In this document: piece by piece, positions 34,469-45,657 of the stretch
Position numbering within the stretch: the first letter of the stretch is position 1
How the letters are laid out: every line of letters begins with the position of its first letter
Assembly: GCF_005280205.1 (NCBI RefSeq)
Contig: NZ_SUND01000003.1
Coordinates: 291,436-355,435 of the forward strand
Source of the DNA: Bacillus yapensis
GTDB taxonomy: Bacteria > Bacillota > Bacilli > Bacillales > Cytobacillaceae
Direction of reading: 5' to 3'
Length of the DNA: 64,000 nt
The notes under the pieces: generated by a model
The model's database searches: none
What the model was told of the DNA's origin: nothing
Seen by the model: only the letters and a program-made list of their open reading frames with translations
Position numbers and translations under genes: made by a program

Positions 34469-35365
34469 TTAATCCTCTGGGTTATACGGATTTATATGGA
34501 CAAAAACATCCTCTACATTTGCTTTTTCCATCAGTTTCTTCTTAACATCCTTGCCAACTAAATGACCTTCTTCTACTGTCATATGAGGATCGACTGAGAT
34601 TTTCAAATCAATAATGACATAGGGTCCATGCTCTCTTGCGTGTAGCGCATCTATTTTCTTGACCTCTGGAACAGTCTCAACTAGTTTTCTTAATTCCAGT
34701 GTATCTTCATCGTGTAGAACGTGGTCCATCGTATTGTGAATGGCTTCCTTGCCTAATGTCCATGCCATTTTTAAAATCATGATCGAAACAACGATTCCCG
34801 CAACTGGATCAGCATATTCCAACCATTCGATGTGAAAGTACCCTCCGACAATCGCAGCGCCAATTCCGATTAATGCAGCAAATGAGGAATAAACATCTGA
34901 ACGGTGGTCATAGGCCGTGACAATTAAGGCATCACTATTTAATTTTTTCGCCTGGTCATATGTATAGCGAAACATCGCTTCTTTTACTACTATCGAAAGA
35001 ATGACAGCGTATATCGCAACTGTTTTTGGTGCCTCAATCGGGGCAAAGAAAGAGCGAAACGATGACTCTCCAATTTGGAAACCAACTAACACGAGTAATA
35101 CGGCAACAATAATCGCCGCAATTGACTCTGCTTTCCCATGTCCATAGGGGTGATCTTCATCGGGAGGCTGTTTTGCTGCCTTTAAACCGATTAAAACAGC
35201 TAGGGAGCCAGCAACATCAGAAGCTGAATTTACTGCATCTGCCATTAATGCCCGACTGTTTGCATATAATCCAATGCCCCACTTCATTAACGCTAAAATA
35301 AGATTTCCCACAATCCCAATGATTGCCACAAACTCCGCTTTTTTAAAGCGTTCATCCTTTTGCAC
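34469..35365 (-). CDS. Cation diffusion facilitator, MneP/MneS-like
   Basis: The 298-residue protein has six membrane helices in the first 210 residues and a cytosolic ferredoxin-like domain at the end (EVKKIDALHAREHGPYVIIDLKI). The transport-site motifs are ALMADAVNSASD on helix 2 and YDHRSDVYSS on helix 5, with the Asp/Asn composition seen in manganese exporters of this group rather than the His-rich zinc type. HPYGHGKAE is the usual loop signature. Manganese specificity is inference. It is a single gene between secDF and recJ. Confidence 0.85.
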   Translation of the reverse strand: MQKDERFKKAEFVAIIGIVGNLILALMKWGIGLYANSRALMADAVNSASDVAGSLAVLIGLKAAKQPPDEDHPYGHGKAESIAAIIVAVLLVLVGFQIGESSFRSFFAPIEAPKTVAIYAVILSIVVKEAMFRYTYDQAKKLNSDALIVTAYDHRSDVYSSFAALIGIGAAIVGGYFHIEWLEYADPVAGIVVSIMILKMAWTLGKEAIHNTMDHVLHDEDTLELRKLVETVPEVKKIDALHAREHGPYVIIDLKISVDPHMTVEEGHLVGKDVKKKLMEKANVEDVFVHINPYNPED

Positions 35366-35435
35366 CGAATTACTCTCTCCTTTTTAAATCATACCCAAAT
35401 AGTGTACCCCAAAAAGAAAGTCAAAACAAAGAAAA

Positions 35436-35461
35436 GAAAACCGCAGGAAATCCTGCGGTTA
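35436..35461 (-). terminator. Terminator of secDF
   Basis: AACCGCAGGA pairs with TCCTGCGGTT around a tight loop, followed leftward by TTTCTTTTC. Confidence 0.85.
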
Positions 35462-37723
35462 GACTTGTGGTTCATCCGTCTTCTTACGTTTTTCTTTATA
35501 CGTAATAATGACACCTTTTTTCTTTAGTTCTCTTTTCTTAAATTCTACCCATAACTGAGCAGCAATAAAGATAGATGAGTAAGTACCCACTAGTAATCCA
35601 ACTAACAAAGCAATTGAGAATGGTCGAATTGACTCACTTCCGAAAATCATGAGTGCAATAACGGTTAAAGTGACCATCAATACCGTATTAACGGAACGAC
35701 CAAGGGTTTGTCGAAGACTCTTGTTCGCGATATCTGAGATATCCTCAAAAGACTTGATTTTTCTTCTCTTTTGCATATTTTCACGCATACGGTCAAAGGT
35801 TACGATCGTATCATTGATGGCATAACCGATAATCGTTAGTACTGCCGCAATAAAGTTTAGATCAACTTCCATACGACTAATGCTGAACACAGGGAAAATG
35901 AAGAATGTCGCATACAATAAAGCAATAATTGCAGCAACTCCCATATGAAACTCGAATCGGAACGTAACAAAAATAATTAGTCCGATTGTTGCAATAATCA
36001 TTGCATATATAGCGTTTTTCGCTATTTCTTTTCCTACAGTTGGAGTAACACTACTTACGTTCGGTTCTGAACCAAACGTATCTTTAAATGACTCTTTTAA
36101 TTCAGCAATTTCATTTTTCGATAGGACATCTGTGAATCGAGCTACACCGATCTCTTTGTCTTCGCCTGAAATGACAATATCGTCTGTTTCATATCCCATT
36201 TTTTCAAACGCACTTGCCACAGTTTCTGTTGTCAGTGGCGAATCTGAAAGAATTTCAACGCGCGTTCCTTTTGAAAAATCAATCGCTAGATTTAAGCGAA
36301 GGACTCCAAGTGCAATAACACCTACAACAAATAATATAATCGAGATTCGGAAAAATCTTTTACGACTCTTCACAAAATCGAATCGATCAAATTTTGTTGT
36401 TAAGTCTAGTGTATCGACGCCTTCAGCAATATCATGTATTTGACTCGGTTTAACCCCAAACCAGCTTGGTTTGTTTGCAAGGGCATTGCTGTTGACCCAC
36501 AAACCTAAAAGCCATCTTGATAAGTAAACATTGGTGATAAAACTTACAAGAATACTGATGATTAAGCTTGTCGCAAATCCTTTAACTGAGCTTTGACCAA
36601 AGAAGAACAGTACAACACCTGCTAAAAGAGTTGTTAAGTTTGCATCTGTAACAGTTGACAAGGAACTTTCATTCCCTGCTTTGAAAGCTGCTTTAACAGA
36701 CTTTCCTACCCTTAACTCTTCTCGAATTCTTTCATACGTGATGATATTCGCATCAACCGCCATACCGACCCCGAGAATTAACGCGGCAATACCAGGTAGA
36801 GTTAATACAACGTTCATCCAATCAAAAATAAGTAGCGTGATGTAGCAATATACGGTAAGCGTGATGGTTGCAATAATTCCTGGGAAACGATAATAGAACA
36901 TCATGAATAAGAAAATGGCAATTACCCCGATAACCCCAGCAATAACGGTCTTTTCCATCGCTTGCTCTCCGAATTTAGCTCCTACGGACATAGAGTATGT
37001 TTCGTCAAGCTTAACAGGTAGCGCACCCGCGTTTAATAGTGAGGAAAGATTGGTAGCTTCTTCTAATGTGAAATTACCAACAATTGAAACGGAATCTTGG
37101 TTAAATATTTGATTTACAGTAGGTGCAGACAAGAACTTAGGATTCTCTTTTAAGATCTCTTCCTTATAAGAATCCTTGCCTTCCTCAAAGTCTAACCAAA
37201 TAACTAAAACGTTATTAGGCGCACCCATATTTAAAACTTTTTCTGTAACTTCTTTGAATTTATCTGCGCTCTTTAAATCTATGGAAATACTAGGTTTTCC
37301 ATTTTCATCAAAAGTTTGTTTTGCCCCGTTTTCCTTCAAATCTGCTCCGTCCATGAGAAGATTATCATTCGCATCACGGAAAGATAGATTTGCTTCTGTG
37401 GAAAGCATTTCTCTAGCTTCATTTTGATCAGTCACACCGGCAAGCTGAACCCTGATTCGGTCGTCGCCTTCAATTTGAATATTAGGCTCACTAACCCCTA
37501 ATTCGTTAACTCGTCGATCTAACGCGTCAGCAGTGCTTGCTAATATTTTTTCATTAATTTTTTGGCCCTTTTCTGGGGTAACTTGATATAGAACCTCGAA
37601 ACCACCCTGCAGATCAAGTCCAAGCTTTATATTGCCAACAATATTTTTCGTCGTTGCTCCAAATATTCCAATAGCGATTAGCAAAAATAGAAAAAAAGCA
37701 ACGATTCTACTACGTTTTACCAT
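35459..37723 (-). CDS. secDF: Fused protein-export membrane protein SecDF
   Basis: The 754-residue protein joins SecD (about 1-420) and SecF (about 450-754) in one chain, as in Bacillus. Each half has one N-terminal helix, an extracellular domain (P1 in SecD begins DLQGGFEVLYQV) and five further helices. GVGMAVDANIITYERI and GYAINDTIVTFDRMRE are the paired functional motifs carrying the proton-path Asp residues. It pulls preproteins out of the SecYEG channel using the proton gradient. AAGGAGG precedes the ATG at 37723. Confidence 0.96.
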   Translation of the reverse strand: MVKRSRIVAFFLFLLIAIGIFGATTKNIVGNIKLGLDLQGGFEVLYQVTPEKGQKINEKILASTADALDRRVNELGVSEPNIQIEGDDRIRVQLAGVTDQNEAREMLSTEANLSFRDANDNLLMDGADLKENGAKQTFDENGKPSISIDLKSADKFKEVTEKVLNMGAPNNVLVIWLDFEEGKDSYKEEILKENPKFLSAPTVNQIFNQDSVSIVGNFTLEEATNLSSLLNAGALPVKLDETYSMSVGAKFGEQAMEKTVIAGVIGVIAIFLFMMFYYRFPGIIATITLTVYCYITLLIFDWMNVVLTLPGIAALILGVGMAVDANIITYERIREELRVGKSVKAAFKAGNESSLSTVTDANLTTLLAGVVLFFFGQSSVKGFATSLIISILVSFITNVYLSRWLLGLWVNSNALANKPSWFGVKPSQIHDIAEGVDTLDLTTKFDRFDFVKSRKRFFRISIILFVVGVIALGVLRLNLAIDFSKGTRVEILSDSPLTTETVASAFEKMGYETDDIVISGEDKEIGVARFTDVLSKNEIAELKESFKDTFGSEPNVSSVTPTVGKEIAKNAIYAMIIATIGLIIFVTFRFEFHMGVAAIIALLYATFFIFPVFSISRMEVDLNFIAAVLTIIGYAINDTIVTFDRMRENMQKRRKIKSFEDISDIANKSLRQTLGRSVNTVLMVTLTVIALMIFGSESIRPFSIALLVGLLVGTYSSIFIAAQLWVEFKKRELKKKGVIITYKEKRKKTDEPQV

Positions 37724-37857
37724 TATGTAGATATCCTCCTTACGGTTAAGCAAAAAACGTCAGTTAGAAACTCTCGGTTTTACTACCAAATTAGCAAAAG
37801 TCAATATTGTAATTATGAAACAGTTTCAAACAAGTGTCAATTTTCATTCAGGTAGTT

Positions 37858-38151
37858 TTATTTCAAAAGTTCTTTAAGATCCTCCTCATTATCAAAGGAA
37901 AACTCTGACAGCTTTAGGGCCTCAACTGAAGCGTAATTCATAAATTCTCCAGCCTTCAAAGACATGACCTCTTCTACTATCTCGAACAATTTGATGTCTT
38001 CCTTCACACGCTTCCATTTTTTATTTATGAGGAAATCCCACAATTGCTGCTCTTGAATCGTCCCATATCCAAGAAGACTCAATTCTTCTACTTTACTTTT
38101 TAATGCTGGTTTAACTTCATTGCGAAATCGTTCATACGCATGAACGGCCAT
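37858..38151 (-). CDS. comN: Post-transcriptional regulator ComN
   Basis: The 97-residue soluble protein matches the ComN family in size, position next to secDF and spoVB, and segments such as RFRNEVKPALKSKVEEL and YGTIQEQQLWDFLINKKWK. In B. subtilis ComN (YrzD) acts on comE mRNA and localises to poles and division sites with DivIVA. It is divergent from spoVB across a 200-bp gap. Confidence 0.88.
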   Translation of the reverse strand: MAVHAYERFRNEVKPALKSKVEELSLLGYGTIQEQQLWDFLINKKWKRVKEDIKLFEIVEEVMSLKAGEFMNYASVEALKLSEFSFDNEEDLKELLK

Positions 38152-38354
38152 CCAGACTCCCCCTAGTATAAAACTAAATTATTTGCACTTGTCATGCTTT
38201 GTCCACTAAGGTGCATATAAATAATTGTATATGATCAAACGACTTTCATAAAGAAACTTCGGTAAAAAAGTAGCAAAATATACCTAAATTTCGTTAAAAC
38301 CTTTTTTAGATTCATAATTTGCTTGATTTACATAGAGAAGAAGGCGGGAGTAGA

Positions 38355-39917
38355 ATGTCTAAGTTTTTGAAAGGTACGATTATTTTACTAGTTGCAGGGT
38401 TGGTTACAAGAATTCTCGGATTTATTAATCGTATTGTCCTAGCCCGACTTATTGGGGAAGAGGGAGTAGGATTGTACATGATGGTATTCCCTACTCTTAT
38501 GCTTGTCATTGCCATAACCCAGCTTGGTCTACCGGTAGCGATTTCAAGAAGTGTTGCGGAAGCAGAGGCCAAAGGGGATTTTAAGAAGATTAAGAAAATC
38601 CTCGTCGTTTCGCTAGCGACTACGGTTTCCTTATCGCTTATTTTTACACCAGCCTTATTTTTCAGTGCACCATACTTATCTGACATTCTATTTACAGATG
38701 ATCGTACAAAATGGCCGTTACTTGCGATTACACCAATCATTCCAATTGTCGCTGTTTCGGCGGTCATTCGTGGGTACTTCCAAGGTCGACAAAACATGAA
38801 GCCTGCTGCATATTCGCAAGTAATTGAGCAGATCGTACGGATTGCATTAATTGCTGTATTCACCAAAATGTTCTTACCTTATGGAATTGAGTATGCTGCA
38901 GCTGGTGCCATGCTGGCAGCTGTTATCGGTGAGCTACTATCCATGATCTACTTGTTCACAGCCTTTAAGATGAAAAAGAAGTTCCGTGTAAGAAAAAAGT
39001 TTTTTTCACAAATAAAAGCAGGAAAATCAACTTTTCGAGAGTTAATGGGGGTAAGCATTCCGACACTAGGGAGCAGATTAATTGGTAATCTCTCTTGGTT
39101 TTTCGAACCAATTGTTGTTTCTCTGAGTCTAGCAATAGCAGGGATTGGAACAGCACTTGCTACAAAACAATACGGCTCACTTACGGGATTTGCCATGCCA
39201 CTTTTGGCATTACCCTCTTTTATTACGTATTCCTTATCCACATCGCTTGTACCAGCTATAAGCGAAGCCCATTCGAAGCAAGATAAAGGATTAATTGAAT
39301 ACCGTTTGCAACAGGCCCTTCGCTTTGTCTTTTTGACGGGTGGACTAGCTATTGTCATTATGTATGTATTGGCAGAGCCGCTCATGGAAGCGATGTATGG
39401 CTCTGCATCAGGCTTCTTTTTTATTAAAATAATGGCTCCATTTTACCTACTCTATTATTATCAAGGTCCACTTCAGGCCACACTACAGGCATTAGATCTT
39501 GCAAGAGCTGCTATGATCAACAGTTTAGTAGGCTCTGTTGTAAAACTGGCTGTTATATTCGCACTAGCGAGTCAGCCGAGCTTCGGCATTAATGGGGTTG
39601 CACTGGGAATCATTGTTGGAATCGTTTTGGTGACCTTTCTTCACTTTGCCACAGTCATGAAAAAAATTTCCTTTACCTTTTATATCCGTGAATATTTGTT
39701 AGCGTTTATTGTAATGGGATTGTCTGGCTGGGCCGGAGCACTCACCTACCAGAACCTATTAGGGGAAATGTCTCCCGTGATGAAACTTGTGATGGCAACA
39801 ATCGTCATTAGTTTCGCATATTGTTCTCTTCTTCTTGCATTCGGATTAATTCGCAAAAACGACCTTGAGCGTATCCCAATAATTGGTCAAGCTCTCTCCA
39901 GATTTGCGTTTAGATAG
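38355..39917 (+). CDS. spoVB: Stage V sporulation protein B (lipid II flippase-like)
   Basis: The 520-residue protein has about 14 membrane helices and belongs to the MOP/MATE-like polysaccharide transport superfamily: FLKGTIILLVAGLVTRILGFINR at the start and RGYFQGRQNMKPAAYSQVIEQ as a typical segment. SpoVB is needed for spore cortex synthesis, probably as a lipid-linked precursor flippase in the mother cell. AAGGCGGGAG precedes the ATG at 38355. A bidirectional terminator follows. Confidence 0.93.
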   Translation: MSKFLKGTIILLVAGLVTRILGFINRIVLARLIGEEGVGLYMMVFPTLMLVIAITQLGLPVAISRSVAEAEAKGDFKKIKKILVVSLATTVSLSLIFTPALFFSAPYLSDILFTDDRTKWPLLAITPIIPIVAVSAVIRGYFQGRQNMKPAAYSQVIEQIVRIALIAVFTKMFLPYGIEYAAAGAMLAAVIGELLSMIYLFTAFKMKKKFRVRKKFFSQIKAGKSTFRELMGVSIPTLGSRLIGNLSWFFEPIVVSLSLAIAGIGTALATKQYGSLTGFAMPLLALPSFITYSLSTSLVPAISEAHSKQDKGLIEYRLQQALRFVFLTGGLAIVIMYVLAEPLMEAMYGSASGFFFIKIMAPFYLLYYYQGPLQATLQALDLARAAMINSLVGSVVKLAVIFALASQPSFGINGVALGIIVGIVLVTFLHFATVMKKISFTFYIREYLLAFIVMGLSGWAGALTYQNLLGEMSPVMKLVMATIVISFAYCSLLLAFGLIRKNDLERIPIIGQALSRFAFR

Positions 39918-39926
39918 CGAATAGAG

Positions 39927-39960
39927 GAAAGGAGACAGGTGATTGTACCCGTCTCCTTTC
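39927..39960. terminator. Bidirectional terminator between spoVB and yrbG
   Basis: GAAAGGAGAC pairs with GTCTCCTTTC around a 14-base loop with inner GGT/ACC pairing. It overlaps the yrbG stop codon. Confidence 0.8.
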
Positions 39961-40603
39961 ATATTGGTCCTTTTACATCAATAAAGAACTCCCCGTCCTG
40001 AAAACTACAAAAGGAGATGTTCTTGATCTCCTTATAGCCCTTTTTTCGAAGTTCTTGTCTCAGCCATAACTGATTTTTTTCAATTCGTTCTAGATTTTTT
40101 TCTTGTATCTCTCCATCAACAATAAGAGGAATCGTAATCCCTCCCACTTTCTCTTCCTTTTTAAAAACGGTTAGCTTTCCAGAGGTTTCTAAAATCGCAA
40201 ATTCCACATCGGCAATGTTACGAATATTTTTCTCTCTAAGCTGTAGCAAGAGATCGTCAAAATTGTATCTTTGCTTTCTCATCTGTTCTTCATCAATTTT
40301 TCCATGATTAATGATCAAAATTGGTTTTCCTTCAACTACATCCCGAAACCTTTTACTTTTGAGCGAGATAAGGGCAAAAATAATTTGGATCGTCATTAAA
40401 AGAATCATTGGTATAACGCTATGATATAGCTCGTCACGGGGTTTTTCTATCGCAATAACAGCCATTTCCGCAATCATAATGTACACAACTAAGTCTAAAA
40501 TACTTAATTCGCCAATCTCTCGTTTACCCATCGCACGAAAAATCACGATAATAAGTGCGTATAAAAAGACCGTCCTGATTAATATGGTGAAAATCTCATG
40601 CAT
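39959..40603 (-). CDS. yrbG: DUF421-family membrane protein YrbG
   Basis: The 214-residue protein has three N-terminal membrane helices (5-25, 33-52, 60-80) and a cytosolic C-terminal domain with the DUF421 signature YNFDDLLLQLREKNIRNIADVEFAILETSGKL split over two strands. GKREIGELSILDLVVYIMIAE is the typical first part. Related Bacillus proteins (YetF) are parts of a spore-envelope channel, but this one's role is not known. It is a single gene. Confidence 0.88.
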   Translation of the reverse strand: MHEIFTILIRTVFLYALIIVIFRAMGKREIGELSILDLVVYIMIAEMAVIAIEKPRDELYHSVIPMILLMTIQIIFALISLKSKRFRDVVEGKPILIINHGKIDEEQMRKQRYNFDDLLLQLREKNIRNIADVEFAILETSGKLTVFKKEEKVGGITIPLIVDGEIQEKNLERIEKNQLWLRQELRKKGYKEIKNISFCSFQDGEFFIDVKGPI

Positions 40604-40823
40604 CCTCGATCCCCTTTTTCCTATTCAAAATGCCTGTACCGTCTTATTATGGTCTTTTACGACAAATATATTTCAATATGATCTAATTTCTTCTCTTCAG
40701 ACAACGAAATTGCGAACAAAAAAGATTCTATTTTTCGTCCAGTTTGAATAAGCATGTACTAAGAATGTGGAATAGCTCTATAAAGAAAACATTGCTACAT
40801 TTAGTTGAGGGGAGAGGGTCAAA

Positions 40824-41216
40824 ATAGAGGAGTCAAGAAGCTTTGGAAGTGCTGTTTTATTCGGCGTAATTGCGATATTTTTACTGCTGATTATTAGTAG
40901 CTTTATTTTTTCACTCATTTTAAGATTTACGTCTACACAGGAATCTTCACTTGGTATTGTGACAACTGCCATTACCTTTATTACTCTATTTGTTGGAGGA
41001 TTTGTCTCAGGAGGTAGAGGTAAGCAAAAAGGTTGGCTTATCGGTTCATTAACAGGAATACTGTATACCCTAATCATTTTCTTATTTCAATATTTGGGGT
41101 ATGACAGCTTATTTTCCGTCGAACAAATCATTTATCATGTCTGCTATATTCTGACGGCTATGATGGGTGGTATTCTTGGAGTGAATATGACTACTCCGAA
41201 AACTCGGAGTGCATAA
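40824..41216 (+). CDS. yrzE: TIGR04086 (YrzE-like) membrane protein, apparent ATA start
   Basis: The frame from 40824 encodes 130 residues with four membrane helices: AVLFGVIAIFLLLIISSFIF, TAITFITLFVGGFVSGG, a third at WLIGSLTGILYTLIIFLF and a fourth near the end. The GGFVSGGR and MGGILGVN segments fit the TIGR04086/YrzE family, which sits beside yajC in Bacillus. No ATG, GTG or TTG occurs between the upstream stop (40806) and the GTG at 40959, which would delete the first helix. A strong GAGGGGAGAGGG ribosome site lies at the right distance from an ATA at 40824. Confidence 0.75.
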   Translation: MEESRSFGSAVLFGVIAIFLLLIISSFIFSLILRFTSTQESSLGIVTTAITFITLFVGGFVSGGRGKQKGWLIGSLTGILYTLIIFLFQYLGYDSLFSVEQIIYHVCYILTAMMGGILGVNMTTPKTRSA

Positions 41217-41219
41217 GAC

Positions 41220-41250
41220 AAAAGCGCCCTAGATTGAATAGGGCGCTTTC
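41220..41250. terminator. Bidirectional terminator between yrzE and yajC
   Basis: AAAGCGCCCTA pairs with TAGGGCGCTTT around a loop of about 8 bases. Confidence 0.85.
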
Positions 41251-41258
41251 TGCTATTA

Positions 41259-41555
41259 TTAGCTCTTTGCTAACATATCACTTGTTTCTGGTGCAGACTC
41301 AACTACGTCACGTACAGCTGCACGGTCGTATGTAAGACGGCTTCCATCTCCACATTTGATGACAATCTTACCTTCATCCACTGCATCGACGATACCATGT
41401 AATCCGCCAATCGTGACAATCTTGTCACCTTTTTTTAAGTTCGTTTGCATTTGTTGAACTGCTTTTTGACGCTTTTGTTGTGGGCGAATTAATAAAAAGT
41501 AGAAAATCGCAAACATTAAAATAAGTGGTGCTATTGTTCCTAAAGTGCCTCCCAT
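41259..41555 (-). CDS. yajC: Preprotein translocase accessory subunit YajC
   Basis: The 98-residue protein has one membrane helix (residues 8-24, ILMFAIFYFLLIRPQQKRQK) and a cytosolic beta domain beginning GDKIVTIGGLHGIV. YajC associates with SecDF at the translocase. It is the last gene of the ruvAB-queA-tgt-yajC cluster and is followed by a shared terminator. Confidence 0.95.
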   Translation of the reverse strand: MGGTLGTIAPLILMFAIFYFLLIRPQQKRQKAVQQMQTNLKKGDKIVTIGGLHGIVDAVDEGKIVIKCGDGSRLTYDRAAVRDVVESAPETSDMLAKS

Positions 41556-41593
41556 ATATTTAACCTCCCTTCAAAACTATTCTCATAACTTAT

Positions 41594-42766
<1,173 letters not shown>

Positions 42767-42795
42767 TTAAATAATAGCTTTTTATACGAAATAAC

Positions 42796-43824
42796 CTAAA
42801 TAATTAACATCGCATCGCCAAAACTGAAGAAACGATACTTTTCCTCGACCGCTGTATTATAGGCGTTTAACACATGTTCTCGTCCTGCTAAAGCACTCAC
42901 TAACATAATGAGTGTTGATTTTGGCAAATGAAAATTCGTAATCATCCCATCAATCGCTTTAAATTCATAGCCTGGATAAATAAAAATACTTGTCCATCCA
43001 CTGGCCGCAACAAATTTCCCATCATGTGCACTCGCAATCGTTTCTAATGTTCGCGTGGAGGTTGTTCCTACAGTAACTATTCTTCCCCCATTTGCACGTA
43101 TCTCATTAAGCAAGCTCGCTGTCTCTTCTGATACTTGATAGAATTCAGCATGCATTTCATGCTCATCAATATCATCCACACTTACAGGACGGAATGTACC
43201 AAGCCCTACATGCAACGTAATAAAAGCAATATGTACGCCCATTTCCTTCAACTCTTCTAAAAGAGCTTCTGTAAAATGTAGTCCTGCAGTTGGTGCAGCT
43301 GCTGACCCCCGCTCCTTTGCATAAACGGTTTGATAGCGGTCTTTATCCTCAAGCTGTTCCTTTATATAAGGTGGGAGAGGCATCTCACCTAAAGCTTCTA
43401 GCACTTCGTAAAAGATTCCCTCATAACGAAACTTAAGGAGACGGCCACCATGTTCCTTTTCCCCAACACAAATAGCGGAAAGAAGACCATTACCGAATGT
43501 AATAACGGAACCTTCCTTAATCCGCTTCGCTGGTTTCACAAGAGTTTCCCACGTATCTCCTTCGACCTGCTTTAAAAGAAGCACTTCAATTTTTGCACCT
43601 GTGTCTTCTTTCTCGCCGAATAGCCTTGCAGGTAAAACTCTCGTATCGTTTAGAACAATACAGTCTCCCGCACGCAAATAGTTTTTTACATTTTTAAAAA
43701 TCTCATGTTCAATTTGACCAGTTTCTTTGTTTAAAACCATTAATCTGCTGCTTGTACGATCTTGCAGCGGAGTTTGCGCAATCAATTCTTCTGGCAAATG
43801 AAAATCAAATAAATCTACCTTCAA
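42796..43824 (-). CDS. queA: S-adenosylmethionine:tRNA ribosyltransferase-isomerase
   Basis: The 342-residue protein converts preQ1 in tRNA to epoxyqueuosine using the ribosyl group of SAM. Typical segments are [50 protein letters not shown] and [21 protein letters not shown]. The TTG at 43824 is preferred over the GTG three codons upstream because AGGGTG then has proper spacing and the N-terminus becomes MKVDLFDF. Confidence 0.96.
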   Translation of the reverse strand: MKVDLFDFHLPEELIAQTPLQDRTSSRLMVLNKETGQIEHEIFKNVKNYLRAGDCIVLNDTRVLPARLFGEKEDTGAKIEVLLLKQVEGDTWETLVKPAKRIKEGSVITFGNGLLSAICVGEKEHGGRLLKFRYEGIFYEVLEALGEMPLPPYIKEQLEDKDRYQTVYAKERGSAAAPTAGLHFTEALLEELKEMGVHIAFITLHVGLGTFRPVSVDDIDEHEMHAEFYQVSEETASLLNEIRANGGRIVTVGTTSTRTLETIASAHDGKFVAASGWTSIFIYPGYEFKAIDGMITNFHLPKSTLIMLVSALAGREHVLNAYNTAVEEKYRFFSFGDAMLII

Positions 43825-43865
43825 TGATGTCACCCTGTTTCTAGTAAATAGCTGCTAAATATTTT

Positions 43866-44867
43866 TTATTGCGTCGGTAATTCCATTTGGAAATGTTGAT
43901 AGACGAGGTCTGTTACCATGCGCCCTCGAGGCGTTCGTTGCAGAAAACCAATTTGTAATAAATATGGCTCATATACATCCTCAATGGTTGTCGATTCTTC
44001 TCCAATTGTGGCAGCAATCGTTTCTAAACCTACTGGACCACCACGAAATTTCTCAATGATCCCTCTTAATAATTTATGGTCAATATGGTCTAAGCCTAAA
44101 CGGTCGACCTGAAGAAGCTCCAACGCCTCCTGTGCCAATTGATGGTCAATCGCCCCATTGCCACGAACCTGGGCAAAATCACGGACTCTTCTTAATAGAC
44201 GATTCGCGATCCTTGGGGTTCCCCTTGATCGTCTCGCAATTTCCACTGCCGCTTGAGGTTCAATTTCCACTTCATAAACCTCAGCCGTCCGAATGACAAT
44301 CTCCCTTAATTGTTCTTCACGATAATACTCTAATCTACTTAATACACCAAATCGGTCACGGAGAGGGGCAGATAAGGCTCCCGCTCTTGTGGTCGCTCCG
44401 ACAAGTGTGAAAGGAGGAAGATCCAAACGAACGGATCTCGCACTAGGACCCGTACCAATTACGATATCTAGACAAAAATCCTCCATTGCTGGATAAAGAA
44501 CTTCCTCAATCGAACGTGGTAGTCGATGAATCTCGTCAATGAATAGGACATCGCCTGGCTCTAATGCAGTTAAAATCGCAGCCAAATCGCCTGGTCGTTC
44601 AATCGCTGGACCAGCAGTCGTTCGAATATGAACACCCATCTCATTCGCAATAATCGTAGCTAACGTCGTTTTCCCAAGTCCTGGCGGGCCATATAGTAAA
44701 ACATGATCCAATGTTTCTTTTCGTAGCTTCGCAGCTTGAATAAACACTTCGAGATTTTCTTTTACTTTATCTTGCCCAATATATTGTCTAAGGGTTTGAG
44801 GACGTAAGCTTTGTTCAAGGGAGAGTTCCTGCATATCTGCCTCACCTGAAACAATCCGTTCATCCAT
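43866..44867 (-). CDS. ruvB: Holliday junction branch migration helicase RuvB
   Basis: The 333-residue AAA+ motor has Walker [12 protein letters not shown], Walker [12 protein letters not shown], sensor 1 [10 protein letters not shown], the [17 protein letters not shown] sensor 2 region and a C-terminal winged helix ([10 protein letters not shown]). Two hexamers drive branch migration at a RuvA-bound junction. The ATG at 44867 follows AGGGGTG; a GTG 9 bp upstream is less well placed. Cotranscribed with ruvA. Confidence 0.97.
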   Translation of the reverse strand: MDERIVSGEADMQELSLEQSLRPQTLRQYIGQDKVKENLEVFIQAAKLRKETLDHVLLYGPPGLGKTTLATIIANEMGVHIRTTAGPAIERPGDLAAILTALEPGDVLFIDEIHRLPRSIEEVLYPAMEDFCLDIVIGTGPSARSVRLDLPPFTLVGATTRAGALSAPLRDRFGVLSRLEYYREEQLREIVIRTAEVYEVEIEPQAAVEIARRSRGTPRIANRLLRRVRDFAQVRGNGAIDHQLAQEALELLQVDRLGLDHIDHKLLRGIIEKFRGGPVGLETIAATIGEESTTIEDVYEPYLLQIGFLQRTPRGRMVTDLVYQHFQMELPTQ

Positions 44868-44925
44868 TCTCGTCACCCCTTTCGTAGGTTTCCATTTTAG
44901 TTCAGATTTACGCTCTTCTTATCGA

Positions 44926-45537
44926 TCAGCGTAATAATTTTTGTAATCCCAATTTTATGTATTGATCGGTCGATAAAGATTCCTTTTGTAGAGCTGGTTC
45001 AATCTTCTTGAGTTCTTTTTCAGAATATCCTAATGCCTTCAGAGCCAACATTGCTTCTTCCAGCTCTTGATTCGTAGCTTGAACCGTTCTTTCGCCTCTT
45101 TCTGGCGCAAATAAATCTGGGAAGAAATCAGGTACGACATTTTGAAGCTTCCCTTTTAGATCCAGAATCATTTGTCTAGCAGTTTTCTTCCCAACACCAG
45201 GGAACTTCACTAGGAAAGCCTCGTCTTCATTTTCAATCGCGTCAACTACCTGCTCTGGTTCGCCTGATGCTAGAATAGCTAAAGCACCTTTTGGTCCAAT
45301 TCCAGAAACATTTAGTAATTTTGTAAAAAGTGTTTTTTCTTGTCGAGATTGAAAGCCATATAACGCCATGACATCTTCACGGACATAATGATATGTATAT
45401 ACCTTTGCTTCTTGGCCTTGATCCTTTGAATAAATAAACGGATTTGGCGTCATAATTTGAAACCCAATCCCGTTCGTTGCTAGTACTATATATTCAGGTC
45501 CTACAAAATCAACCTTACCTTCGATAAACTCAAACAC
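44926..45537 (-). CDS. ruvA: Holliday junction DNA-binding protein RuvA
   Basis: The 203-residue protein has an OB-fold domain I ([23 protein letters not shown]), two helix-hairpin-helix motifs in domain II ([32 protein letters not shown]) and a short C-terminal domain III ([15 protein letters not shown]) that touches RuvB. Tetramers hold the four-way junction open. The start is GTG. Length is normal. Confidence 0.96.
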   Translation of the reverse strand: MFEFIEGKVDFVGPEYIVLATNGIGFQIMTPNPFIYSKDQGQEAKVYTYHYVREDVMALYGFQSRQEKTLFTKLLNVSGIGPKGALAILASGEPEQVVDAIENEDEAFLVKFPGVGKKTARQMILDLKGKLQNVVPDFFPDLFAPERGERTVQATNQELEEAMLALKALGYSEKELKKIEPALQKESLSTDQYIKLGLQKLLR

Positions 45538-45627
45538 TGCATTCGCCCCTCTATTTTGCTGTACCCCATTGTACCATACATTCGGTTTGGCATAAAGAAA
45601 CTAAAGTGTTCATAGGAGCGTGTGCAC

Positions 45628-45657
45628 AAAATAAAAAGAACCGATTTACTCGGTCCC
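45628..45657 (-). terminator. Terminator of bofC
   Basis: GGGACCGA pairs with TCGGTTC around GTAAA, followed by TTTTTATTTT leftward. It abuts the bofC stop. Confidence 0.8.

Noticed and set aside
38312..39385. Leftward frames opposite spoVB
   Set aside because: They are antisense to a well-conserved membrane protein and lack family features.
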